Made by a program: the position numbers and the translations under genes. Under the pieces are notes generated by a model. The model made no database searches. It was not told where the DNA came from and saw only the letters and a list, made by a program, of their open reading frames with translations. 64,000 nucleotides of DNA, from contig QKWP01000117.1 in assembly GCA_003550325.1 (NCBI GenBank), positions 284,591 through 348,590 on the forward strand, given 5' to 3'. The DNA is from Gigaspora rosea (Eukaryota; Glomeromycota; Glomeromycetes; Diversisporales; Gigasporaceae). Positions within the stretch are counted from its first letter, which is position 1. The number at the start of each line of letters is the position of its first letter. Shown piece after piece: positions 22,791-33,579 of the stretch.

Positions 22791-23086
22791 ATATTATTTG
22801 TATAAATTTATAAATTTTATTAAAATATTTGTATAAATTTATAAATTTTTTTAAAAAAATTTTTAAATTAATTTATATTTAAAATAATTAATATAGAAAA
22901 TAAAAAATAATTTATGTAATTTAATATTTCATTAATATTAGTAATATAAAATAATTTAAATAATTTAATATTTAATTAAGGCCATTAGAAGTTAATTTTT
23001 CAGTTAAAATCACACTTTCCCTTCCTCTTTGATGTCCCTCAGTAAAATGAACATATAAAAACAAGGTAAAAATTAAAAAATACAAA

Positions 23087-23205
23087 TACCGCATAACCGC
23101 GAAATAAAGCAAAGGGTGTGGTTTCGAATTTTGGCCCAAATTAAAATTAATTCAGACTGAAATTCGAAATAACTCCCTATGCGTTATTTCATGGTTATGC
23201 AGCAA
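23087..23205. mobile_element. short MITE with CCGCATAACCGCGAAATAA termini
   Basis: Inverted ends CCGCATAACCGCGAAATAA and TGCATAACCATGAAATAACG. The GCGAAATAA word is shared with the 18087 element; a fragment of the same kind lies at 24470-24600. Confidence 0.55.
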
Positions 23206-23275
23206 TAATAAATAAAAAATATTTTAAAATAAAAAAAAATTTAAAAATAAAATTAAAAGAATTAAAAAAAAAAAA

Positions 23276-23334
23276 NNNNNNNNNNNNNNNNNNNNNNNNN
23301 NNNNNNNNNNNNNNNNNNNNNNNNNNNNNNNNNN
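23276..23334. other. assembly gap (59 N) in A-rich repeat
   Basis: An N run inside repeated AATTAAAAAAAAAAAATT-like low-complexity sequence (about 23220-23470). Gap size and repeat count are unknown. The ORF spanning it is meaningless. Confidence 0.98.
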
Positions 23335-23479
23335 AAAGAATTAAAAAAAAAAAAATTAAAAAAAAAAAGAAAAAAAAATAAATAACAAAAAAATAATTTA
23401 AAAATAAAATTAAAAGAATTAAAAAAAAAAAAATTAAAAAAAAGAAAAAAAAAATAAATAACAAAAAAATAAAGCTATA

Positions 23480-24260
23480 ATTTTATTTCCTACTTGGCTG
23501 TCTTCTCATATATGTTATTTCATTTTGCGATGAACGATCTAAGAAAATGGCTAAAAAAAGAGTCGATTATGAAGAGCTAAAACAAACATGTAACTTTTAT
23601 GGAAATAACAATTACAAAACAATCATTTTAATCGATCCTTTTTTACATTAATCGTTAAGCCATCCGATCAGTGATTTATTTCATTCAATGAGAGACAAAT
23701 TTGCATTCGGCCAATAGGAACTTGGGGGAATTAGTAAACCCTCGCTGCAAAAATGATGCAGATCCGATCACGAGATCACAAGAATTTTAGCTGTAAAAAT
23801 TATACATACGGAGTTCTTTTTCTCAGATGAATGCATTATATAATTTTTTATTTTTTTTGTTTATTTATTTTTATTTTTTTTTTTGCTCCACTCTTTTGTA
23901 AGGGAATGTAATGTTAACTATTGAATCGAATTTATCTGACCTAATTAGCAGCTCAACTAGAATCTCTTGACTAAATACAACTTGAAGTCGTTTCGTTAAA
24001 ATAGAATTATTACTTTAAAAATAGGTGGCTCATTTTATATGTTCGTCTCATTAACCCCCTCTGAGAGTCCTGGAAAGTGATGTTAACCGAAAAATTAACT
24101 TTGAACGGCCTAAAAAAAAAATACAATAAACTACATTTATTAATATATTACTAACTTGATGTAATAAATATTTATTATTAAAATAGAATTAAATAATGTA
24201 ATATAGACTGATATTAAAAAAAATTTAAAAATATAACTGCTAAAGCAACTTTATTATATA
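23480..24260. other. low-repeat stretch without a supportable gene
   Basis: Base composition is less extreme than the surroundings. A 34-codon ATG frame at 23547 (MAKKRVDYEELKQ...) ends at a TAA near 23651; it could be a first exon but has no clear donor or homology that I recognise. Confidence 0.3.
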
Positions 24261-24947
24261 AGTACTATACATACTATACGCACTGTACGTACTGTACGTG
24301 CTGTGCGCTAAAAAAAATTTGGACACATATAAATGGCACATCACTAGGCGCAACACTAGAGATAGGTTTTCCAGCAGTATACGTTGTATACGCTGTATCT
24401 ACTGTATAAGTGATATCAGATGATATCAATGGTATACTTGGTATAGGAATTATCATTATAATGGTTAAATCATTATACCGTAAAATCTTGAAATAGGCGC
24501 AAGGGTGAAATTACAAATTTTGGCCTGAATTAAGCTTAATTCGCGAAATAACGCTCATGCCCACTGTTCGGTAGGTGATATCGGTTGTACAATGGTTATA
24601 CAGCAAATAAAATATATAATGGATCATAAGTAAAAGAAGTATATAATAAAGGCACTTTCGCCCTAGAGGAAAATTATCCTCCATGATTCTAAATAATTCG
24701 TTAGTAAAAGACTCCACCCATTCCCTATAGCATAAAATAAACTTTCCCTGATCTGCTACTTAAGTAGCATAAATGGTACTGTTGGTTGTTTCTTGCTCAT
24801 GTGACAGTACCGTTACGCTGTCTGGTTGATTTCTCGACGTGCTTAGGACTACTGTGGTTATATTTGTCAAACTCTCTCGACGTACCATGGTTAGTTGCGG
24901 TTGATTGTTTTCGGATTTGGTCCCAATTGTGAAGTCCAAGCCGTGGT

Positions 24948-25068
24948 TTATATAAGTGAAGGTTAAAAAGAATAAACGTTAAAAGTGTTTTAAGGTTATC
25001 GAACAATTCAAGTAGACATGTCTACGACCATAATCACCTTATCCAACGTTATATCCTTCTCACAAAAG
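24948..25068 (+). promoter_or_regulatory. possible TATA-box promoter and short first exon
   Basis: TTTATATAAG at about 24949-24958 lies some 60 bp before an ATG at 25017 that opens MSTTIITLSNVISFSQK. The frame then runs into the MITE at about 25028-25217. If this was a gene start, the element has disrupted it. Weak, motif-only evidence. Confidence 0.2.
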
Positions 25069-25217
25069 AGGGGGGAGGGGGGAGATGAGAGGAAGTCTAT
25101 TATAAAAACATTTCCGAAATGATCTGTGATATTATAAAAGTTTTCTGAAATTTTCCGCATATGTAGTGAGGAGGAAGGGAGTAACTTAAACCATCGAATT
25201 AATTGGCCTGGCCTAAC
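25028..25217. mobile_element. degenerate copy of the AGGCCAGACC MITE family
   Basis: The right end AATTAATTGGCCTGGCCTAA matches the complement of the 14231 element's terminus, and the interior shares GAGGAGGAAGGGAGTAAC and TTTTCTGAAATTTTCCG. The left end is eroded. Confidence 0.6.
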
Positions 25218-25476
25218 TGCAAGCCTGATCGTAGGTTATATGAGTACTTGTTTTGTGGAGCGACTGATTCGTCATTAGCCTGTCGACAATAAAATAATCG
25301 TTCCTCGTAAATCGTTCATTGATTTTAATCTTGTCCCTGTGACTATCAATACCTCAACTTTGTTACTAATAAAAGTAGAGAAAAGCAAACATCGAAGTGG
25401 TAATTAGAGTCCTTTTATATAAAAACCTCGTATAGATTAAACTCTTGATGTCTTGATCCCTGATTCTCGTGACTAG

Positions 25477-25973
25477 CAGTGTTGGCAAATGACCAGGTCA
25501 TATCACATTTTTTTAAATGACCAAGGTCATGGGTCATATGACCATTGGTCATAAGTCATAAGGTCATAAATTTTTACTACTTTAAAAAATTTGTTAGCCA
25601 ATTAGAATTTAAGATTAGGTGTAAATATAAAAAATTAAAATAATTCAAAAATCGTTTATAAATCAACATTTTATCTATAAAACTGCTTCTACACACTAAC
25701 AAAAGTTTTCTTGTAAAATTTTAGTATTATTAAAGCTATTTTTGTTTTTTTTTTTAGCTAGCTTATTATAAAATCTAATTTTAAGATAATAGTGAAATTT
25801 TTTTGATAAAATTTTTTAAAATCAACTTGTTAATTTGGACCAATTTTATAATACTGGCCTAAATTAAATTTAGGCCATAAGGTCATAAGATCATATACTC
25901 TGCTTATATGACCGATCATATGTCATAAGTCATGTAAGTCATATAGGTCATATGATGTCATTTGCCAACACTG
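25477..25973. mobile_element. hAT MITE, CAGTGTTGGCAAATGAC termini, 497 bp
   Basis: Perfect 8-bp TSD GTGACTAG (25469-25476 and 25974-25981). TIR CAGTGTTGGCAAATGAC is a classic hAT terminus. About 100 bp at each end is packed with GGTCATATGACC / AAGGTCATA words. The middle (25610-25740) contains an R1-family fragment, i.e. a nested insertion. Confidence 0.9.
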
Positions 25974-26319
25974 GTGACTAGTGATGCACCATTTATATGA
26001 TGTCCAAATTTTTTAGTGTTGTTAGTGGCAAAGTCGTAGACCTCGCCGCAGAAAGTTTGCCGTCACGAGACCCGAACTGACGTAATGGAAGACCACGAAG
26101 CATAAGCCCCCGAAGAACAAGCCCCAAGGCCGTGGAAAAAGAGAAGAACCAAAGCCTTAAAAAAAAAAAAAAGTGTCGTGCTAAGTCGCGATAAAAGAGG
26201 TGGTTAAAATCACGAAAAGGCTGTGGAATTGCGTGACGGGCTTAGATTGAAAAAGCTCAATTTTGTCCCCCCGCATGTAAATTGTTATAAATTAGGCTTT
26301 TTTCGCTCTTTAATAAAGT

Positions 26320-26910
26320 AGTGAACAGTGCTTGAAAAAAGTGCAAATTTCGTTCGCTTTAAACCCACATTATACCTGATTAGCCTTACCTTGTCAAATC
26401 GTACCGCCTCTACTCATCGAGTATATCGTGAGGTTTGGTGGTGTTATTTCATTTCTTTTCCTTTATGTGGTTGATTGGTTGGTTTGTGTTGCCGCTTGTC
26501 GCCCGCTGACAGTGTACAGTATAGTACCGATATGTTTGATTAATATTCTAATGCCTGCAGCTTTATTCATACACGTATCTCAGAGTAGCATGAATACCAA
26601 ATCCGGTATGCTCATACAAATCATAGATTTTTAACGCCCAATCAAATGCAATATTTTGCNCTTGAAAAAGTGCAAAATTTGTTCACTTTAAACCCACATT
26701 GTACCTGATTAGCCTTACCTTACCAAATCATACCACTTCAACTTATCAAGTATGATGAATATTTTAATGCCTGCAGCTTTAACAATAATCTGATTTCGGT
26801 CCATCATATGATATTTCATACATATATCTCAGAGTAGCATGAATACCAAATCCGGTATGCTCATACAAATCATAGATTTTTAACGCCCAATCAAATGCAA
26901 TATTTTGCGA
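26320..26910. other. diverged direct duplication around single n at 26660
   Basis: CTTGAAAAA...GTGCAAA opens both halves (26331 and 26661) and CTCAGAGTAGCATGAATACC...CAATATTTTGC closes both (to 26659 and 26908). The halves differ by substitutions and an indel, so this may be two haplotypes or paralogs joined at the n. Confidence 0.7.
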
Positions 26911-27399
26911 ACTCACCATTCTAGATGGCAGGAAACCATGCACTCCGTGATGCAAGCATACCTCCGTTCCTGGTACGCATGTACGTACGTACGTACGTTA
27001 ATCATTGATAAAAATTCGTCTCTAAGCCCCGATATGCTGTGAAAGGCACATATATTTAGCGCTTTATAATTTTGGGCTGACTATCGTGACCTACCATATA
27101 TGGTTGTGTAACGTTTGTTATATGTTATATGTAACGTAATCGTTTCATTTTTGGCTGTTGTGTCTCTTTAATGCAGAGATCGACATAAAAAATTTCCCAG
27201 AAAAGGAAATTTTTACTCTCGTTAATTCAGTAAAATCACTCTTTATGCATGCATTAACATAGAATTTCGCGCCGTTTAGTGCAGTAGTGTTTATAGAAAT
27301 GGTAAAAAAAAAAATTAAACCTTTTTTCACCATTTTAAAGCATGTGATGATTAAGTCTAAATAGTTTTTTGGGGACGTCTAAAGCGGAGTAGATTCTTA

Positions 27400-27660
27400 T
27401 AAAATATTTTATCGGATTAACTTTAGGGTTAGGGTCATCTTAGATTAGAGTTATATAGGTTTTGAGTTGTAATATATAAACAAAATTGCCATTCCCGACA
27501 TTTTTAATTAACACACCAAGGTAGGTTTAGACTGCCGTTTTTTGTATTTTCAAGGTTTTCGCTTCTTTTTCATGTTCGCTTCATCAAAATTCGATAATTT
27601 GATTGGCCAGTATCATGTGATTCTGCTCCGCTTATGTATAACCTTTATTCTACTAGTTCA
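27400..27660. repeat. R2 dispersed repeat (copy 1)
   Basis: TTAGGGTTAGGGTCAT, CATTCCCGACATTTTT and CACCAAGGTAGGTTTAGACT recur in order at 61948-62130 within another transposon. Confidence 0.55.
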
Positions 27661-28500
27661 ACGCGGATTGCACAACACAATACTAACTAAATTACCATAA
27701 ACCTTACTTAACGTTAACCCAAACCAGAATTCCCAAAATTATGGAGCGGGATTTATGCTATAGCCTTTTTCCTAAAATGCATTCCTCGCATCTCTCAAAA
27801 GTCTAAATAGTTATATCTGGATGTTAAATATATACAGATCATTAATCATCACCTGTTTTTAGTAACATAATAAAGATTTTTGCCAAGCCTAAGGTATAGT
27901 AATTTTTCCCAAATGCAACTTGTTTTGATTACATGTATTTAATGAACTATTAGAAAAATTGCAGTATACTTGAGCAAGAACTTGAGGTTACATGCAGAAA
28001 TTATCGCATTTAGGGGATTGCATTTAGGGAGGCATAACTGTGGATAGATAGTATAGTTATTGGTCGTGTAAAGATTAATATCATGAAATTTGTTCGTTGA
28101 AGTAAATGATTTGTTGGTATGTGCCGCACGGGCTTGCTTCAGCAATCAATTAATGCGACAGAAAAATACTGCGTTGTTATCATCGATGCTTCAATATTGA
28201 TTTCTGCAAGTTGTGATTGGCTACATGAGTTTAAATTCGAGATTGTTGTTTTACGCAATCACGTACAAAAAAATAAAAAGAAAAAAAATTTTATATCATA
28301 AAAGTTTGCACAATAATGATTTTGCATAGCTTTTGGAAATTCACGAATATTAATTGTTACTTTAAAAATTTTTTAATAAATAAACATCGTATCTAATTTA
28401 CAAATTGTTAAAAATTTAATTATCTTTAAAGTACACTTATAATAAATACTGATTTATCAACCCCACCCTTCCTATGACCAAGTGATCATTATTATTCCTT
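27661..28500. other. intergenic region before the glycosyltransferase gene
   Basis: No repeat or supportable gene. The last 100 bp contain TTTATATACG at about 28500, a possible TATA element 40 bp before the ATG at 28543, and CCATAACC just ahead of the start. Confidence 0.4.
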
Positions 28501-28542
28501 TATATACGTACTTTTTTCTTATTTCTTGGTAAAGCCATAACC

Positions 28543-30307
28543 ATGACTTACACTGTACAATATCGAAAACGAGACTACCTAGCTTGGTCATATCAAAGAA
28601 TAATTAGAAATAAATTTATCGCCGAATGTTTATTCTTATCATTTTTAATTTCATTAATTTTTATTCAATTAAATAGATCTTTTATTAAATCAACTGCCTC
28701 TAAAATTCAAGAAATCAACGATAATAATAACAAAATTATATTTGTCGTTGACGATGATCAACATGCAGGCTGTTTACAACCTCTTTATTGTAATCTGCAT
28801 AGAAAAGGAAAAGCAGAAAATGTAAATACTCACATAATAGTTACTGGTCGTGGAATAAGCGGTAAAGAATTAATAAAGTCCAATTCATTGTTGCCAAATT
28901 GTGATGTATCCGTATATGATCTAGAACTTCAAAAAGGCAATGAAAATATCTTAAAATCGGTTTTCAAAGAAATAAGTGATATCTTTGATCAAATTCGGCC
29001 AGATGTTTTGATTTATATAAATGATCCTGAAAACGAAGCAATGCGTGGTGTTGATGCCGCACTAGTTGCTGCTTCTCAAGTAAATTATACCATTACAAGA
29101 ATTGCATTACCTCTTGAAGACGCGAAATATATGATGTGGTTAACTGATTTATCTATAGAGGCACTTAAAAGTAAATATTATAATTAATAGTACTGTTCAT
29201 TTTTTCTATCTTTTATTTCTTACTTTTATATATTTAACCATTATACGTATCACAGGCTGGAACACTCCAAATATTCAAATACAAGTAATTACTCAAGATC
29301 GTCCTCAATCTCTATCACGCCTTATGCAATCTCTCAATTCGTCTATTTACTTCGGTGACAACGTACATCTCACTATAAACATTGATCGAAGTGCTGATCC
29401 AGTTACTGTTAAGTATTGTCAAACGTTTGAATGGTCTTTTGGTCCAATGAGCATTCGATACCGCATAAAGCAGGGTGGCTTGGTTTCCGCAGTGGTGGAA
29501 TCTTATTATCCCACTACAAATGACGATTATGCCGTAATTTTAGAAGATGATATTGAAGTTTCTCCGTTCTATTATATATGGTCGAAATATACCATACTAA
29601 AGTATAAATATGGAATTGATCGCGGTTTAGTCGGTAGACTGTATGGTGTTAGCCTTTACAATACAAGACTCAATGAGTTTAATATAACTACTGGTCGTAG
29701 ACTGTTTAATGCTGCTGAAGTTTTACAAGACACAAAATACCCCAAGAATTCTCCATATCTTAGTCAAATACCTTGTAGTTGGGGTGTTTTATTTTTCCCT
29801 GAAATATGGCGTGAGTTTCATGACTACCTGAATGCTAGAATACAAGATCTTGCTGGTCCTCAACTACTGAAAATGTATGTTCCACAAAGTAGATCAAATA
29901 AATGGGGAGGAAAATCTTGGAAACGTTACTTCATAGAACTTATATATTTTCGTGGTTATCTGATGCTTTATCCTAATTATGAAAATTTTATCAGCTTTAC
30001 CAGTAATCATGCTGAAAAGGGTGTTCACTTTGGTTCCAAAAATAAGCACAAAGTCTTCTGGCTCCTTCCATTAATGGAAGAAGATATTATATTGGAAGGG
30101 TTACCTAACAATCAATTACCAGGTTTCAAAGATTTACCAATTATGGACCTTTGGGGAAATCTTGTGACTCAAGAAAAATTATTACAACGTGGGCGTTCAC
30201 TGCACTCGAAATTATCGAGTTGTCCTCCCAGCAAATCTGATGAACTCACTTACGATCCCCAAGACCTATTATGTGTGGATAATTCAACCCTTTCCAATGA
30301 TGAATAA
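28543..30307 (+). CDS. two-exon type II membrane glycosyltransferase (GT-A fold, EDD motif)
   Basis: The only clearly intact gene. Exon 1 is 28543-29170 and exon 2 is 29256-30307. Removing the 85-bp GTAAAT...CACAG intron (phase 1) gives one 559-residue frame ending at TAA 30305-30307. Residues about 25-42 are a hydrophobic signal anchor after a basic cytosolic tail, pointing to a Golgi/ER type II enzyme. Residues about 70-209 form an alpha/beta region. Exon 2 opens with VITQDRPQSLSRLMQSL (from residue 220), the first strand/helix of a GT-A nucleotide-sugar fold; NIDRSADP follows, then YAVILEDDIEVSP with EDD at 306-308 as the likely metal/nucleotide-sugar site, and IPCSWGVLFFPEIWREF near 380. 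The family is shared by plants and early-diverging fungi; donor and acceptor are unknown. AATAAA overlaps the stop codon and a second ATAAAG lies about 30 bp on. Length and motif order look complete. Confidence 0.88.
29171..29255 (+). other. spliceosomal intron of the glycosyltransferase gene
   Basis: 85 bp; starts GTAAATATT and ends ACGTATCACAG, with a TTTAACC branch-like motif about 18 bp upstream. It sits between GCACTTAAAA and GCTGGAACAC, and its removal joins the two reading frames exactly. In-frame TAA stops inside it rule out retention. Confidence 0.9.
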
Positions 30308-30900
30308 AACAAAGGCCGAGGGGAAATTCCTAATAAAGAATCAATAATAGAAGATAATTCAAATCTTTTATTGATAAAAAAGATCTTCGATAAAAATATA
30401 AATATAACTTATATATATTTGAGAAATAGAACGGTTAAAAATTACTTTTACTCAAATTACTTACTAAATAAAATTTAAATAATAAATAATAGAAATTTTT
30501 ATACTAGTTAAAAGATATTCTCTTTTTAATTTTCATTTAATAGTTGATGTACTATATCTCATTTTATGTCTAAACTAGCAATAACCCGTGGCGAAACCAG
30601 TGTTTCGGCCGAAACTTATGAAACTTCCGAAACCTAGTTTTCATAATAAAAACCTATGTACAAAAAACATTATTCAGTCACGTGACTTATCGGTGCAAAC
30701 CAGGGACGCGGAAAAATTTCTATCGATATAGTCAAAAATATCGATTTATATATCGATATGATCAATAAAAATTTAAGATTTGGTGTAACATCAATAAAAA
30801 CTGCACCTGCCGTCAGTTTAGATTGCAAATTATACTTTTAATTTTGCCCTAAGTGGTGTAGTTACACTGAATATAAATCAATATTTTCCGTGTCCTTGGT
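30308..30900. other. 3' flank of the glycosyltransferase gene
   Basis: AT-rich; a GAAACCAGTGTTTCGGCCGAAAC palindrome-like stretch near 30594-30616 is the only notable structure. Confidence 0.4.
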
Positions 30901-30904
30901 GCAA

Positions 30905-31060
30905 ACCAATTTAATTTAGGATCAGGTGAACCGTAAAAATCACGCTTTTTATAATTTTTCATAAAAAATCACTAATAACTCTGAATTTTGTCTATGAAAT
31001 CGCCTTCTGCGCATTAACAAAAATTCCTTGCAATATTTTGGCATTAGCGACGCTCTACTA
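30905..31060 (+). repeat. R1-family copy
   Basis: TTTAGGATCAGGTGAACCG followed by ATCGCCTTCTGCGCATTAAC and AAATTCCTTGCAATATTTTGG, the order seen in the other R1 copies. Confidence 0.6.
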
Positions 31061-31539
31061 ACCCCAACCCAAACCTTAACTATTCGATTTATTACTTTAA
31101 TTCTTTCGCTTTATTCAATTGCTTGATTGTTTTGATTTTTGCGATCTCAAAAATATGGGTTAGTGCTACAAAAAAGTCACATGAACCGGAAACTAAAGAC
31201 ATCAAATCAATTAATAATTTTTTTTAAATTGTATCTTCTCAATAAAAAATTTTAAAGTTGCAAAATGAAATACGTAATTTGATAGCTTTTGACAAAGTTT
31301 ATCAAACCACGTATTTTATTTTTAGGAATTTTTTGCTTATTATTGTAGAAGATGTAATTTTAAATTTATAAGTTTTTAAAATTATCAGCACTATACATAA
31401 AAATTAAAAAACATATAAAAATTTTAACCAATTAAATTTAATTTTATAAGTAAATGATTGGCAAATTTTTAGCACTACTATAAAAATTTGATGCGACTAA
31501 ACTATTTGTACCATACTACTGTCCAGGGTAGGAATTAGA

Positions 31540-31690
31540 GTTGCGAACTATCTGAAACTAGTTTTGGTTTTGGTATAATTCAAAACTAGTTTCAGATTTT
31601 TAAAAAATCTTAAAACCCCTGAAATCTGAAACTCTGAAACTATAATCATTTAAAACTCCTCAAAATTACATTTAAAATTTTAAAATTTTA
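31540..31690. repeat. GAAACTAGTTTC word cluster, second copy
   Basis: TTGCGAACTATCTGAAACTA then inverted AGTTTC/GAAACT words, collinear with 15295-15440. Confidence 0.55.
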
Positions 31691-31819
31691 TAATATATAA
31701 TTTATATATCAATTATTATAGAACGCACTTATGGAATTAGATTTGCAAATCTGTGTAACAACAATAAAAAAATAAATTTTTACAAAACAAAAAATAAATT
31801 TTAATTATTTTAGGATTAG

Positions 31820-31990
31820 GGTAAGACCTGGGATTTTATCAGGAGGCATTAGTATAGCAAGGAATTTTTTTATTAGATCCCCAAAGGTGGTTTCATAGGC
31901 AAAATTTTAAGATATGAATGTTTTTTTAAAAAAAAAACCAAAAAAACAAAATTTTTTGTTACACCTAATCTTAAATTTTGATTGGCTATT
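31820..31990 (-). repeat. R1-family copy, inverted
   Basis: Complement of the R1 order: AGCAAGGAATTTTTTTATTA, AAAGGTGGTTTCATAGG, then TTACACCTAATCTTAAATTT. Confidence 0.6.
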
Positions 31991-32048
31991 CTAATAGTTT
32001 TGTGTAACATGGTGTAAACCACCATAGATGCGTTTTAGTAAAACTCTT

Positions 32049-32621
32049 TATAAGGTGAATAGGGGTAATTTGGCAAATAAGGGTAATTTGGCGAATTTTG
32101 AGAATCGAATAATTTTTATACTATTCAATTTGTCTCGATAAGATGAATTGAATGTTACCAAGCTCGCCTGTTCTGATCACTGGGTCACAAGATATTTCAA
32201 TTATTTGTCATGTTTACACTTCGTCAAAATTTTCCTCAAGGATCATTTTTGTGCAACATATAATTGACAATATTTTGTGATCCAGTGATCAGAATCAGAT
32301 AAACTTTATATTATTCGATTCATCTCATCGAGATGAATCGAATGGTATAAAAATTATTCAATTCCGACCACTGGATCATACAAGATACAATCAATTCGCC
32401 AAATTATCCTACCTCTTTAAAATTTAAACATTTTGATACAATGTATAATCCATTTAATGTCACTTTAAAACAGGATGTTATATTACTAATTTTATATAAA
32501 AATAATTCTAAATCATATATGAAGTTCAATGCAAAAAATAAAAAATTTTTTAATATTAAAATAAAAAAGTTTTTATATTAGTTATGTTAACTTCGCCAAA
32601 TTACCCTTATTCACCTTATAT
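32049..32621. mobile_element. MITE with AGGTGAATARGGGTAATTTG termini
   Basis: TIRs of about 25 bp (AAGGTGAATAGGGGTAATTT / AAGGTGAATAAGGGTAATTT) ending inside TATA on both sides, so the TSD is TATA or TA. The interior contains the ATTCGATTCATCTC foldback words (32090-32380). No coding capacity. Confidence 0.75.
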
Positions 32622-32639
32622 AATTTATTATTTAATAAT

Positions 32640-32790
32640 AATTATATAAAATTTAAAGGTTTAGGTCGCAGATAAACTAGTCTGAGCTCCCACTTATGTA
32701 TGTAATTTGTCAATTAGTGTACTCCTTGTAGTAATGTATTAAATTACTAATAAAGATATGAGCAAGACCTCACTTTAAAAAAAAAAAATT
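32640..32790 (+). mobile_element. retroposed fragment with AATAAAG and poly-A
   Basis: A non-repetitive block (GGTCGCAGATAAACTAGTCT... CTCCTTGTAGTAATG) ending ACTAATAAAGATATGAGC and 12 A about 20 bp later. This looks like a cleaved, polyadenylated RNA that was reinserted. No TSD identified. Confidence 0.45.
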
Positions 32791-32854
32791 ATATAAAATT
32801 TAATAATTATATAAATAATAAAATTTTAATATAATAAGAATTATATAGGGTGTG

Positions 32855-32940
32855 GCAACATAGTGTAGTTGGATTGTTGTCACCCCAAGTAGTTGTAACA
32901 AAGGTACAGAGTTCGTATCCCACTGTAGATGATTTCAAAG
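32855..32940 (+). mobile_element. tRNA-derived SINE head (A-box and B-box)
   Basis: TAGTGTAGTTGG (32861-32872) matches a tRNA A-box and GTTCGTATCCC (32911-32921) a B-box with one change, spaced about 40 bp as in tRNA promoters. The flanks do not fold as a tRNA, so this is better read as a decayed SINE 5' region than as a tRNA gene. Confidence 0.5.
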
Positions 32941-32965
32941 AATTTACTTGTATTATAGTAACTAG

Positions 32966-33512
32966 AGATGTGATTTACACATTATGCATGCAGTATTATG
33001 CAATGCATAATGCTGCATAATATAATGCAAGACTTGTAAAATTTAAAAATGCACATAGAGATTATTATATAATTTTGGTTCAATTAAAATTATGTAAATG
33101 CTTTTATTTTAACAATATTTTTTTAAATTAGAACTTATAAATTATACATGTTCCTTTTCAATTTGCCACAATAGTTTTTAGCAAACAAATTTCCTGACCA
33201 AACTTCTACTACTATATATTGTAGTCTTCTGATTGTGCTATTTAATATTTAATAACTATTTTAATTTAATATATATAGTAAATTACTATATTAGAAATAC
33301 AATCTAACTTAACCACATTTGAACTTATTTCAGCCATTTGAAAGTGTGCTAATTAGTTATATACTATTATTATATGCATCAGTGTTATTCTTAATAAAAA
33401 CTAATAAAGTAATTATATTATATAAAGATGCAGGATTGCATAATACATCATGCTGCATAATGTCGCATTATGCAATGCAAAGACAAAAAACCTGCATTCG
33501 CACATTACTAAC
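32966..33512. mobile_element. hAT-like element with GCATAATGC palindromic words, 547 bp
   Basis: Perfect flanking repeat AGTAACTAG (32957-32965 and 33513-33521), 8 bp plus one shared base or 9 bp. Both ends are filled with palindromic GCATAATGC / TGCATAATGCTGC words. The ORF at 33319-33567 crosses the boundary and is not a gene. Confidence 0.75.
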
Positions 33513-33579
33513 AGTAACTAGCTCAGATTTACAAATCTGTTTTCTATATTATACCAACTTATTTTAGGAGTCCTGGTAC

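Noticed and set aside
23195..23464. Hydrophobic 89-residue frame
   Set aside because: Spans the N gap and A-rich low complexity; no real sequence information.
32855..32940. tRNA gene
   Set aside because: A- and B-boxes are present, but acceptor and T stems do not pair and there is no clear anticodon arm; kept as a SINE-like head.
33319..33567. An 82-residue ORF
   Set aside because: Crosses the right boundary and TSD of the 32966-33512 element; composed of GCATAATGC words.
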